Source: Okapia johnstoni
Taxonomy: Eukaryota > Chordata > Mammalia > Artiodactyla > Giraffidae
NCBI GenBank assembly: GCA_024291935.2
Contig: CM044321.1
Span: 66,768,985-66,832,984 of the forward strand
Length of the DNA: 64,000 nt
Direction: 5' to 3'
A program made the position numbers and the translations under genes. Below, one piece after another: positions 1 through 11,009 of this stretch (positions within the stretch are counted from its first letter, which is position 1; each line of letters begins with the position of its first letter). The notes below the pieces were generated by a model that worked only from the letters and a program-made list of their open reading frames with translations, was not told the DNA's origin and searched no databases.

Positions 1-325
1 ATGAAAAACTATCATAGTACATAAAGTATTTGAAGATATTCCTGACGATATTAATTTTGAAGGTATGCACAAGTTTTTGAATCTAGTCTGTTAGTTTTCT
101 GAGTGATTAGTTGAATTACTTCTATTAATTCCAAATTTATTTGCCCCTTTAGGATATTTTGCAACTGCATCATCCTAACTAGGAAGCTGCTTCTTACTTC
201 ATAGGAGAATTTAAAAGATCTTTCTATGGTTAACAGACATAATTGCCAACCATCTACCATATATTCTTCCTGGATAAAATCAACCTAACTTTTTTCTATC
301 AGTGATGTCCAAACAAAGATGCTGG
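1..325. other. AT-rich DNA, nothing recognised
   Basis: No repeat family or coding signal is recognised. The short open frames here have no familiar protein content. Confidence 0.5.
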
Positions 326-329
326 GTTT

Positions 330-1068
330 TATGTTTCCTTTATTTTCTAAAACAGCTTTACTGAGATATAATTCACATACCATACAACTCACTCTCCATT
401 TAAACACATTTTATTTTTTCATTCATCTGTTGATGGACATTTAAGTTTGTTTCCGCTGGTAGCTACTGTGAATAATACTGCTATGAACACGCAAGTACAA
501 ATATCTCTTCAAGACCCTGGTTTCAATTTTTTATGGTATATACTTAGGATATCATGGATTCTTTCCAATCCACAGATTCTAGAGAAATGTCTGTTCATGT
601 CCTTTCCCCAATTTTTAAATTGCTTGTTCTTTTATTGTAGAGCTCCAAGAGTCCTTTAAACATTCTGGATATCAGATATCCAGAAAATCTGGAAATTCAT
701 ATCAGATACGGTTTGCAAGTTTTTTTCTCCCATTATGTAGGCTGTCTTTCACTTTCTTGATAATGTCCTTTTGAGGAACAAAAGTTTCTAAGTTTTATGT
801 AGTGAAACCAATCCATTTTTTCTTTTATTGCTCATGCTAATGTTATCATATCTAAAAATCTAATATCAAACCTCCAAAGTCATGAAATGTTACTCCTGTA
901 TTTTCCTCTAAGCATTTATGGTTTTAGCTGTTTAGGTCATTGATCCACTTTGAGTTCATTATTATGTATTGTTTGAGATGGAATCCAACTTCACTCTTTT
1001 CCATGTAGAAATCCACCTAGCTGCTCCAGTATCATCTGTTGAAGACTACCCTTTTCCTGTTTATTTGG
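330..1068 (-). mobile_element. L1 3' region, antisense
   Basis: Read on the minus strand this matches the familiar L1 tail. On the plus strand it shows the usual antisense order: a 'tttactgagatataattcac' segment, a 'gctatgaacacgcaagtac' segment, then one resembling 'ttctcccattatgtaggctg' and 'gatccactttgagttcatt'. It is diverged and has no usable reading frame. A younger L1 tail begins at about 1070, probably inserted into it. Confidence 0.7.
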
Positions 1069-1069
1069 T

Positions 1070-1560
1070 GCTTTTTTTTTTAATTGAAGTGTAATTGACT
1101 TACAAAGCTTTGTTAGTTTCAGGTGTGCAGAAAGTGATTCAGCTATACATACTGTGTATGTTCTAAGTCGCTTCGGTTGTGTTCAACTCTTTGCAAGCCT
1201 ATGGACTGTAGCGCGAATTAAGACTCCTCTGTCCATGGGATTCTCCAGCTAAGAGTACTAGAATGCGTTGCCATGACTTCCTCCAGAGGATCTTTCTGAC
1301 CCAGGGATTGAACCCACGTCTCTTATGGCTCCTGAATTGGCAGGCAGGTTCTTTACCACTAGCACCACCTGGGAAGCTCATGTATATGAATACACACAAT
1401 ATATATACTTTTTCAGATTCTTTGCCGTTATATATAATTACAACATACTAAATATAGTTCCCTGTGCTATATTGTAGGTCCCTATTGCTTATTTGATATA
1501 TAGTAGTGTATATTTATAAATTCCAAGCTCCTAATTTATCCCCTCTCCCTTGTAGTTTCC
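1070..1560 (-). mobile_element. Artiodactyl-type L1 3' end, antisense, split by a SINE
   Basis: The segment starts with a poly-T run (the antisense poly-A tail) and continues with 'gtttcaggtgtgcagaaagtg' and 'agttccctgtgctatattgt', typical of the antisense 3' UTR of artiodactyl L1. A Bov-tA SINE interrupts it at 1155-1380. The same 3' UTR occurs in sense orientation at about 62440-62670. Confidence 0.75.
1155..1380 (-). mobile_element. Bov-tA SINE, antisense
   Basis: Antisense Bov-tA hallmarks are present in order: 'taagtcgcttcggttgtgtt', a 'gtccatgggattctccag' block, an 'actagaatgcgttgccatg' block, and the tRNA-like head ending in 'ccacctgggaagct'. It is inserted in the antisense L1 tail. 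Several substitutions mark it as an older copy. Confidence 0.9.
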
Positions 1561-1567
1561 CCTTTGT

Positions 1568-3440
1568 TGTTCAGTTTCTCAGCTGTGTATGACTCTTTGT
1601 GACCCCATGACTACAGCATGCCAGGCTTCCCTGTTCTTCACTATCTCCCAGAGTTTGCTCAAATTCATGTCCACTGAGTTGGTGATGCTATCCAACCATC
1701 TCGTCCCCTGCTGCTCCATTCTCCCCTAGCCTTCCAGCATTAAGGTCTTTTCTAACAAGTCAGCTCTTCGCATCAGGTGGCCAAAGTATTGGAGCTTCAG
1801 CTTCAGCATCAGTTCTTCCAATGAATATTCAGGGCTGATTTCCTTTAGAATTGACTGGTTCGATCCTCTTATGGTCCAAGGGACTCTCAAGAGTCTTCTC
1901 CAACACCACAATTCAAAAGCATCAGTTCTTCAGCGCTCAGCCTTCTTTATGGTCCAACTCTCACATCCGTATGTTACTGGAAAAACCACAGCTTTGACTA
2001 CATGAACCTACGTCAGCAAAATGATGTCTCTCCTTTTCAATATGCTGTCCAGGTTTGTTACAGCTTTTCTTCCAAGGAGCAAGCATCTTTTAATTTCATG
2101 GCTGCAGTAAACATCCGCAGTGATTTGGGAGCCCAAGAATATAAAATCTGTCACTATTTCCATTTTTTCCCCCATCTACCTACCATGAAGTGGTGAAACC
2201 AGATGCCGTGATCTTAGTTTTTAAAATGTTGAGTTTTAAGCCAGCTTTTTGACTCTCCTTTTTCACCCTCATCAAGGGGCTCTTTAGTTCCTCTTCACTT
2301 TCTGTCATTAGGGTATTATCATTTGTGTATATGAGGTAGTTGATATTTCTCCTGGCAATCTTGATTTCAGTTTGTGATTCATCCAGCTCAGCATTTCGCA
2401 AAATATATTCTGCATATAAGTTAAATAAGCAGAGTGACAATATACAGCTTTAATGTACTCCTTTTCCCATTTTGAACGAGTCAGTTGTTCCATGTCAAGT
2501 TCTTGCTGTTGCTTCCTGACCTGCATACAGGTTTCTCAGGAGACAAGTAAGGTAGCCTGGTATTCCCATCTCTTTAAGAACTTTCCACAGTTTATTGTGA
2601 TCCACAGAGTCAAAGGCTTCAGTGTAGTCAATGAAACAGACATTTTTCTGGAATTCCCTTGCTTTTTCTAAGATCCAATGGATGTTGGCAATTTGATCTC
2701 TGGTTCCTCTGCCTTTTCTAAATCTAGCTTGTTACCTGGAAATTCTTGGTTCACATACTGCTGAAGTCTAGCTTGAAGGATTTTGAGCATTACCTTGCCA
2801 GCATGTGAAATGAGTGCAATTGTGCAGTAGCTCATTCCTTGGCACTGAAATGAATATTGACTTTTTCCAGTCCTATGGCCACTGCTGAAATTTCCAAATT
2901 TGCTGAAATACTGGGTGCAGCACTTTTACAGCATTATCTTTTAGGATTTGAAATAACTCAGCTCGAATTTCATCACCTCCACTAACTTTATTCATAGTAA
3001 TGCTTCCCAGGTGGCGCTAGTGGTCAAGAACCTGCCTGCCAAACAGGAGACATAAGACATAAGAGAAACGTGTGTGGTAAGATACCCTGGAGGAGGGCAG
3101 GGCAACCCACTCCAGTATTCTTGCCTAGAGAATCCCATGGACAGAGGAGCCTGGCAGGCTACAGTCCACAGAGTTGCAAAGAGTTGGACATGACTGAAGC
3201 GATTTAGCACACATGCAACACTTCCTAAGGCCCGCTTGACTTCACACTCCAGGTCATCTGGCTCTAGGTGAGTGACCACACCATCATGGTTATTTGAATC
3301 ATTAAGACCTTTTTATATAGTTCTTCTGTGTGTTCTTGCCATTCTCTGTGGAGAGTTTTAACAAAACATGGTTCACTGGAGAAGGGAATGGCAAACCACT
3401 CCAATATTCTTGCCTCAAGAACCCCATGAACAGTATGAAA
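1568..3440 (-). mobile_element. BovB LINE, antisense, with inverted 5' piece and internal SINE
   Basis: From 1568 to about 3345 this is the reverse complement of BovB: 3' tail, C-terminal ORF2, then reverse transcriptase. The minus-strand frame at 2180-2440 covers the RT palm, but the catalytic YADD has become Y-T-N-D, and stops and frameshifts are frequent. A Bov-tA interrupts it at 3003-3218. From about 3350 to 3440 the sequence switches to plus-strand BovB from the 5' part of the element ('cactggagaagggaatggca', 'gaaccccatgaacagtatg'), which indicates a 5' inversion. No TSD was identified. The copy is dead. Confidence 0.85.
3003..3218 (+). mobile_element. Bov-tA SINE inside BovB
   Basis: A sense Bov-tA begins with the tRNA-like head 'gcttcccaggtggcgctagt' and continues through the 'aacccactccagtattcttg' body to 'gacatgactgaagcgattta'. 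It separates two adjoining parts of the antisense BovB ('ttcatagtaatgcttcc' and 'cacttcctaaggcc'), so it landed after the BovB. Confidence 0.9.
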
Positions 3441-5955
3441 AGTTACTCAATTATTTACTTGAAAATTAATTTTTAATCTTTTTAAAAAATATTTTCTCAG
3501 AAAAACAAATTTGCAACAGGAAGAATGTCAATACAGAAAATGGTTTTATTACTTTTTACTTTGAAAGATACTTCTTTTCAATCCCTTGGCAAACACACAT
3601 TTTCTTCCACTAAAAGAGTTAAAAACTCACAGAAAATGAACTATATTTTTAAAATACCAAACAGAAATAAACTTTAAAATAAAGACTGTCTTCTGAGATG
3701 CGAACAGACAGCCCAGTAGACTAGCCTTGTACAAATATCTATAGCTTACCCTACAAAGATGGTTGATTTTCAGTCTTCTAAGTAGAAAATAACTATCTGC
3801 TTCAGTGCTATACAAACTGTAAAGTGCTACACCTATAGTTACCAAACTGTGCACCAAGACATCTCCGAACACCCTGGACTTCACAGCAAATTCACAGATA
3901 CTGTTGGCTATTTTTAATTACCAAGGAGAACATAGCAACTGTGAAGAGCTGTCAGACACCAAGTGAAGCACTAGCTCAAAGGAGTTTCATCTCAAAATGG
4001 AATGATCCTTCTACACTCCTTTTGATGGCTACCATGTATCTTTGAGAAACTGGGTTTGGGCAGTTGATGTGATAAAAAGTACTGCATGGAAATCAATGTA
4101 ACATAGGAAATGCAGGTGGCAGTGTCTAATTCTAAGACTTCAGAACTTACACGAGCCCAAAAGGCAAACATTGAAAATAAGAATAAACCTTTAAATCTTT
4201 TTCAGTAGTTTCTGATTTTACAGTGGTCAGTGCATAGTAACACTTCTCTCTCCTCTTCCCCAAATCAATTAATATGGCCAAAGAAATAAAAACTATGGGA
4301 AAAAACTATAGCAGTGTTAGCAATCAGAATATCACTGACAATGCTGATAGTCAACACAAGTAAAACCAATAAACCACCCAGACTCAGAATTAGGGGATGG
4401 GGAACTGAATGAAGACAGGAAGATAAAAGCTCCTTAGATCTGGGCCATCACTATTAACAAACAAGGAAACAGAATCTTCCAATAGCACACTCTTACCTCT
4501 ACAGCAACTCTTTTTCTAATTCCTGCTAATAACCTCAGGTCAAAAAACACAGGAAACAATAGGATTTTGAAAGTCTACCAGAAACCATAACAAAATTAAG
4601 ATAGGTAAAGACTACATCTGAGCTTTCCTGACTTGATGCAGATTGCAAGACAAAACAAGTTGGAATTTTGTGACACAAATGCTCTCTCAGCGATCTGTTT
4701 TGTTCAGAGGAGATATAAGCCTTAAGGTGTGCTCCTAGCCCACACACCCTAAAAATAACCCGACTTTTAAAGCCTGTCTCAGTTCATTTACCATACCAGG
4801 GATAACACACAGAGAAAGAACTACAGCTACAGCCATTCCCCTAGAAGGACCCATCTGGAGAAAGTGACCCTAATTCATACAATAGCTAAAGAAGCCCACA
4901 CCTGCTATCAATAATGACTAATTTAGAATTTCATTTACAAATATAACTGCATAAAGAAAAACCAACAAGCACATCAGAAGACTCAACGAGTCCAAAAGAG
5001 GTACACAAAATAAGAATCAGAGCACAAGGCCAAATAAAATAAAGTCAATACAAAAAGACACAACAGAAATACATTTTAAAATCTTCATTAATTTTAATGA
5101 AATTATTCAATGTATTCAAAGAAAGGTGGATAGGTTTGTACATACAATAACTAAAGTAAGCTAGTGTGAAAAGTAGCAACAGTGAAACAAGAATTCTAGT
5201 GACTTGAGAGCAGGAACAGTTCAAACTGGAAGGGATGAAGGGAGAGAGAACTAAGTATCACCAGAAGCAGTGAAAAGCCCAAGTGAAAAGACTGAACATC
5301 CATATCCAGTAGTATACAGTCAGTATATTATAAAGAGCCCAATTGATCCAGCAGAAAACTGTTATATTACTGAACATATACAAAGAAAAATCTACAAGGA
5401 CATTTCCATACTCCATCATCACTTCCATACTCCCTACCTATCCAACCCCATAACAATAGTATGTTGAAACTTGGGCAGTAAGCAGTATGCACATGGAGAT
5501 GCAAGAGGGTAAATGTCCATATCTGCACTGTGTCAATTATGAGGAAAGCTGAACCTGAAAGTCATCCTTAAAGTTCCCAGGGCATAATAAATCCTGTTAT
5601 CTTAGCAGATACAAAAACAAATCTTCTGTGTACTCTCTCAAATCTTCCACATACTAAGCTCAACAAAACATGAGTCCTATTCAAGGATCAACAAACACAC
5701 AAGGAAAGGAACATCACTGAGAGACTGAAGCACCAATGAATTCAGATACCAAAATTTAATCACCAAAAGGTAAAATATAGCTGAAATGTCTAAGAAATTT
5801 TTTTAAATGAAGTTATATAAAATATGATACCAGAAACAGGATGCTGAAAATAACCAGAAAGACTAGGGTGGGGAAAGAAAACAAAAAAAAATGTAATGAA
5901 AAGTAATGGCTCATTTCAAAATCTCAATTGACCAGTTAAAGATGGATGAGTTTTA
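3441..5955. other. 2.5 kb AT-rich stretch without a recognised element
   Basis: No repeat family, splice-supported exon or long open frame is recognised. The best minus-strand frame (3627-3884) has no protein-like composition or known motif. It could be intron, intergenic DNA or untranslated sequence, and the sequence alone does not decide. Confidence 0.5.
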
Positions 5956-5969
5956 AAAGGCAGCTATAT

Positions 5970-6178
5970 ATATCACAGCACTGCACAACAGAAGTTTCTG
6001 CAATGGACATGTTCTGTATCTCCAATGCCCAATATGATAGGCACTAGCTACTTGAAATGTGATTAATAAGTCTAAGAAACTGGATTTTTAATTTTATTTA
6101 ATTCTCATTAATTTAAATTCAAACTGCCAGAAGTGGCTAGTGAGTACTACATTGGACAGTGTAGCTACATTATGACCA
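5970..6178 (+). mobile_element. Small non-autonomous DNA transposon-like repeat (hAT type?)
   Basis: The block runs from 'ctgcacaacagaagtttctg' to 'agtactacattggacagtgt' and includes 'cttgaaatgtgattaat' and 'agaagtggctagtgag'. It matches a widespread mammalian repeat whose ends read 'actgtccaatagaa' and 'tattggacagtgc'. I place it among small hAT-like elements without certainty. A related longer copy is at about 45055-45550. Confidence 0.5.
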
Positions 6179-6439
6179 AAATGGGTTTATCCTAATAATG
6201 CAAGGTTTTGGTTTATAGCCAGAAAAATCTATCAACATAATTTACAATATCAAGACGCTGAAGGATGAAAGAAACCTATCTCAACACATGCAGGAATCAA
6301 TACCCATTTGTTAAAAATACAAGAAGATATGCTTACCTACAAAGGTATTCTACTAAAAACCAAAAACAAACACCATTTTTAACAGAGAAACATCCTCTAA
6401 AGCCAGAAACAGTAGTAACTCCTCTACCACTCCTCCTTC

Positions 6440-6645
6440 GTGTTTGCTTAGTCGCGTCCAACTCTTTGTGATCCCATGGACAGTAGCATGCCAGGCTCCT
6501 CTGTCCATGAAAATTTCCAGGCAAGAATACTGGAGTGAGCTGCCATTTCCTCCTCCAGGGGGTCTTCCCGACCCAAGGATCGAACCAGCGTCTCCTGTAT
6601 TGGCAGGCAGATTCTTTGTCACTAAGCCACCCAGGAAATCACTGG
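6440..6645 (-). mobile_element. Bov-tA SINE, antisense
   Basis: The antisense body 'caggcaagaatactggagtg' is followed by the tRNA-like head (reverse of 'cctgggtggcttagtgac'). It sits in the L1 ORF2 relic and is moderately diverged. Confidence 0.9.
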
Positions 6646-6710
6646 AAATCACTACTCCTCTTTAATATTTACCTGAAGAATGTACCTAGTACACTAAGAA
6701 AAGGAAATCA

Positions 6711-6768
6711 GTATCATAAGGAATAGAAAGAAACTAGTCTCATTATTTCTTTCTATTCCTTATGATAC
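6711..6768. repeat. Perfect 23-bp inverted repeat, 12-bp spacer
   Basis: The arm at 6711-6733 is the exact reverse complement of 6746-6768, and 6734-6745 is the loop. The right arm lies at the junction between the left TSD copy of the adjacent SINE and the SINE body. It is therefore probably a fold-back copy of the upstream flank made during insertion (see findings). Confidence 0.95.
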
Positions 6769-6939
6769 ACGACTGATCAACTTCACTTTCACTTTTCACT
6801 TTCACGCACTGGAGGAGGAAATGGCAACCCACTCCAGTATTCTTGCCTGGAGAATCCCAGGGACGGAGGAGCCTGGTGGGCTGCCGTCTATGGGGTTGCA
6901 CAGAGTCGGACACGACTGAAGCGACTTAGCAGCAGCAGC
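6769..6939 (+). mobile_element. Bov-A2 SINE, 5'-truncated half-dimer
   Basis: The copy starts inside the dimer linker ('acgactgatcaacttcac'), runs through the second monomer ('actccagtattcttgcctgg') and ends in an AGC microsatellite tail. A 13-bp TSD (agtctcattattt) lies at 6736-6748 and 6940-6952. The roughly 20 bases between the left TSD and the SINE start are not SINE; they repeat the upstream flank in inverse orientation. Confidence 0.9.
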
Positions 6940-7099
6940 AGTCTCATTATTTGCTGCACAGAAACTCATAAATAGCAAAATATTAAAAACTAAAAGTCTA
7001 GTAGGCAAAAATCTACTGCATTTTCATATACCAGTCAAAGCAACTGAAAATGTAAATTAAAATTAAAAAGTGTATTTCAAGGTATATCTTTAAGATCTA

Positions 7100-7100
<1 letters not shown>

Positions 7101-7137
<37 letters not shown>
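7101..7137 (-). repeat. (TGC)12 microsatellite at a SINE tail
   Basis: About twelve uninterrupted TGC units form the antisense 3' tail of the adjoining Bov-A2. An uninterrupted tract is a candidate length-polymorphic marker. Confidence 0.97.
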
Positions 7138-7398
7138 AAGTCGCTTCAGTTGTGTCCGACTCTGTGCCACCCCATAGACAGCAGCCCACCAGGCTCCCCC
7201 GTCCCTGGGATTCTCTAGGAAAGAACACTGGAGTGGGTTGCCATTTCCTTCTCCAATGCATGAAAGTGAAAAGTGAAAGTGAAGTCGATCAGTCGTGTCC
7301 AACTCTTAGCGACCCCATGGACTGCAGCCTACCAGGCTCCTCCATCCATGGGATTTTCCAGGCAAGAGTACTGGAGTGGGTTGTCATTGCCTTCTCCG
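7103..7398 (-). mobile_element. Full-length Bov-A2 dimer, antisense
   Basis: Two monomers are visible, joined by the 'gaaagtgaaaagtgaaagtg' linker, with a TGC tail at the left. A perfect 12-bp TSD (taagatctaatg) lies at 7091-7102 and 7399-7410. Low divergence and the perfect TSD suggest a recent insertion into the L1 relic. Confidence 0.95.
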
Positions 7399-8021
7399 TA
7401 AGATCTAATGAAACATATTTAATTAGAAGCTATATGATAAAAACTCTAAAACCTTACTAAAAACCATTACATAAAATCTAAATGCTTACAAAGATATACT
7501 ATGTTCAAACCATTAACATGTTTGATATCAAAGATGTCAATTTTCCCCCAAAGTATCTTATAAATAACACAAGAGAGCACCTGAAAGACTTTAGCACCAG
7601 ATTTAAAAATTATTTGGACGTGCAAAAAGCCAAAACACATGTGAAGAATTGGGGGGAATTTGCTCTAACAGAAAGCAAAAGTTTTTATGTTGAGGACAGA
7701 CAAATAGATTTTGGAACAGAAGTGATTCCAAAAATAAACCAATACACATATGGTAACTTGATTGTGATAGAATTAGTTTTGCAATCAATACAGAAAAGGT
7801 GTACCCTTTAATGAAAGAATCTGAATATTCATAAAGGAAAAAATGGATTTCAACCTCTATCCCACTACTGATGGGAGAAAAAAGAAAAACAAAAGGAACT
7901 CAGTGAAATGAAAGGAAAAGACAAAAGTTTAAAACAAGAGACATGCTTTTATTACCCAGATGGAACGATTTCTTAAACCAAGTTAATACAGAAATCACAA
8001 AATAAAAAATTGATAAGCTTT

Positions 8022-8777
8022 CAGTTCAGTTCAGTCCCTCAGTTGTGTCCAACTATTTGTGACCCTATGGACTGCAGCACAGCAGGCCTCCTTGCCAATC
8101 ACCAACTCCTGGAGTTTACTCAAACTCATGTCCATTGAGTCAGTGATGCCATCCAACCACCTCATCCTCTGTCGTCCCCTTTCTCCTCCCGCCTTCAGTC
8201 TTTCCCAGCATCAAGGTCTTTTCAAATGAGTCGGTTCTTCGCATCAGGTAGCCAAAGTATTGGAGTTTCAGCTTCAGCATCAGTCCTTTCAATGAATATT
8301 CAGGATATATTCATATCCAATGAATATGATTTCCTTTAGGATGGACTGGTTGGATCTCCTTGCAGTCCAAGGGACTCTCAAGAGTCTTCTCCAACACCAC
8401 CGTTCAAAACCATCAATTCTTTGGCACTCAGCTCTCTTTATAGTCCAACTCTCACATCCATACATGACCATTGGAAAAAACATAGCTTTGACTAGACGGA
8501 CCTTTGTTGGCAAAGTAATGTCTCTGCTTTTTAATATGCTCTCTAGGGTGGTCATAACTTTTCTTCCAAGGAGCAAGCATCTTTTAATCCCATGGCTGCA
8601 GTCACCATCTATCTGCAGTGATTTTGGAGCCCCCCAAAATAAAGTCTGTCACCTTTTCCACTGTTTCTCCATCTATTTGCCATGAAATAATGGGACCAGA
8701 CGCCATGATCTTAGTTTTCTGAATGTTGAGTTTTAAGCCAACTTTTTCACTCTCCTCTTTCACTTTTACCAAGAGGC
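8022..8777 (-). mobile_element. BovB 3' fragment, antisense, with TSD
   Basis: It begins with the repeated 'tcagttcagt' tail and extends into the RT C-terminal region ('tttcactctcctctttcac'), so it is 5'-truncated. The 12-bp TSD (ttgataagcttt) is at 8010-8021 and 8778-8789, in L1 sequence. The minus-strand frame at 8289-8576 carries the familiar ORF2 C-terminus with the YGCESWT-type motif. A small local rearrangement sits near 8300-8330. Confidence 0.93.
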
Positions 8778-9130
8778 TTGATAAGCTTTACTTCATTAAA
8801 ATACTTCAATATGGGCGAACATATTTACAACTCACTTTCTTTTTAAAGCTAGTAACCAGAATATATACAAAGAACGCCTGTCAATAGGGAGGAAGAACAC
8901 AACCCAACAGAAAGAAAAAGTCACTATCAAGTGCATTACAAACAAGGAAAAAATACCCATTAAACATATAACAAATATTCCCCTCTCTCCTTTGTAATGA
9001 GAAAAATAAAAATTAAGATCAAGTAAGGAAGGATCTTTACACATACTGAACCAGCAAAAATTCAAACAGGTAATAATGCCATTATTAAACCAGATGCTAG
9101 CAAGGGAATGAAATTTCCACAGTTGCTTTA

Positions 9131-9428
9131 AACTAAACTACTCTTATTTAATCCTTGAGACTCAGTAGGGCCCAGCCTCCTCCCAGGCACAGGTAACAAA
9201 CCTGAGCTCTACTTGCAAGAAAGAAACCAACAACATTATTTCCCACATTGGCCCCTTCCTTTCCAATGCACATGATTTCCAATGTTTATAACTCTTATTT
9301 ATCTCATACTTTTATACTGCCAAGACACCCAAACAATGTGGGCATGTGCCTGCCTTCTCTACAACCATTACACTCCTCTTTGATAATGTAGCTGCAATGA
9401 ATTCAAGGTAGTAGTCATTTTTGTTTTT
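9131..9428. other. Nothing recognised
   Basis: The sequence is mixed and AT-rich between an L1 relic and a BovB tail. No element or coding signal was identified. Confidence 0.5.
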
Positions 9429-9677
9429 GTTCAGTCACTCAGTCATGTCCCACTCTTTGTGATTCCATGGACTGTAGCACGCCAGGCCTCCCTGTCCATC
9501 ACCAATTCCCAGAGCGTGCTCAAATTCATGTCCATTGAGTCAGTGATGCCATCCAACCATCTCATCCTCTGTCATCCCCTTCTCCTCCTGCCTTCCATCT
9601 TTCCCAGCATCAGGGTCTTTTCTAATAAGTCAGCTCTGTGCATCAGGTGGCCAAAGAACTGGAGCTTTAGCATCCAA
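9429..9677 (-). mobile_element. Short BovB 3' end, antisense
   Basis: Only the last quarter kilobase of BovB is present ('ttcagtcactcagtcatgtc' to 'tggccaaagaactggagct'). No clear TSD was found. Confidence 0.88.
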
Positions 9678-9689
9678 CTCAATTAAATA

Positions 9690-10820
9690 GACCCTAACTC
9701 GCCAAGATAATCAGAAATAACTCCACTTCTCTGGAGAGTAAATAAACCATTTACAGTAAAACAGATTGAAGCTGATAAGGCTATGTCAATTCTAGCCAGG
9801 GGTACTGATTCAGAGGTGGTTCTACCACAGCTCAGGAATTTGTTTTAGATGAGACAAATAATAAACAAGCACATGGTTTCACTTCTCACTAGTGTGCAAT
9901 CTCTCTCGAAAATGAGTTCTCTCTGCAAAGACTGTCAACAGCAGAGATCTATAGATGGATGAATTATATACACAGGCAAAAAAAAACAAAAAAACACAAG
10001 ATCATTTAAATTAAAACTGTTCACTACTACTGATTTATATATCTCTCAGAGTAAATCAGGAAGAGAAATTCCTTAATATAATAAACAGTACTTTTCAGAA
10101 GTAAAGAGCAAATAATTAAACTTAGTTACAAAACACTAGAGCATTTCCATTTAGACAAGTGCAAGATACAAATGCTCACAATAACCATTTGGATTCGTGA
10201 AGTGTCAAAGAACACAACTTCCCGGTCCAACTATATTCAACAACAAAAAGAGGGTTTACTGCCTTGGGAAAATAAACAGTAATCCCCAAGCAGAGAAGGC
10301 TTTTGGTATGATTGTATTACTCTCTTGACTCAAATTCTATCCCATTTCCTTGACTCTTTCTCCACATGCTAGTTTCAACCCCAAGATATCAAGCAAGAGC
10401 AACATGGACTACATTCTTTTATATTTACATGTAGACATGGGTTTAACAGAAAAGTAGTGAAAATTACCTACATGTCCTACAACAGAAAAGTTAAGCAATT
10501 TTGGATATAAATGTACAAAACTAAAACTGATGATGCAATTTATGAGCTGACCCAGACCAAAGATCAAAACACATCAAGTTGGAAAGGCAAAACAATATAC
10601 ATAGCATTATCTCCATTGTGTTTTTAAAATATAAAAAAATTTTTAAAGAAAAGAAAAATTGCCACTTTATGCTTAGCATCTTGACATATTTTTAGAACTC
10701 AAGATGTAACTACTAGGGAAGTCTTTGCCTTCAGGAAGTACATTATAGTATTCTGAAAACAAAAGTCTACTCCTAGGTTGGCAAATTACCTTATTTATCA
10801 CACAGTAAATGAAAGAATAA
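9690..10820. other. 1.1 kb without a recognised element
   Basis: AT-rich sequence with an A-rich patch near 9980-10000. No repeat family or coding region was recognised. Confidence 0.5.
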
Positions 10821-10821
10821 A

Positions 10822-10930
10822 ACCAGCATTTGCTGCACACCTATTTGCCAAGAACTACATAAATTACTTTTATGTACTTAATGTTACTCATCTTTTCAGC
10901 AACCATGAGATATATGAGGTTCATGCTTAG
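10822..10930 (+). mobile_element. Degenerate MIR SINE core
   Basis: A MIR-like order is seen: 'cagcatttgctgcacacct', a 'cataaattacttttatgta' region and 'agcaaccatgagatatatg'. It is short and diverged. Confidence 0.5.
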
Positions 10931-11009
10931 AAAGGATTAATAGAAGCAACACTTCCATAGCCCAACAAGGTCATAATGCTTGTAACTTGACAAAGCTGGA
11001 ATTCAATTT

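Larger units (their letters stand above)
6180..9130 (+). mobile_element. Decayed L1 ORF2, sense, split by four younger insertions
   Basis: The pieces 6180-6435, 6646-6748, 6953-7102, 7411-8021 and 8790-9130 read in L1 ORF2 order. They run from the segment before the RT active site ('gggtttatcctaataatgca'), through a relic of the active-site region ('agtctcattatttgctgcac'), to the C-terminal part ('aaaataaaccaatacacata', then 'accagaatatatacaaagaa'). A Bov-tA, two Bov-A2 copies and a BovB interrupt it; three of these four have TSDs made of L1 sequence. The reading frame is destroyed. Confidence 0.65.

Noticed and set aside
3540..3560. Polyadenylation signal on the minus strand marking the end of a gene starting at the CpG island
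   Set aside because: An AATAAA-like hexamer is present, but such hexamers are frequent in AT-rich DNA and no exon or 3' UTR could be recognised nearby.
7101..7137. Polyglutamine or polyserine coding repeat
   Set aside because: The TGC tract is the tail of a SINE with a TSD and is not in a gene.
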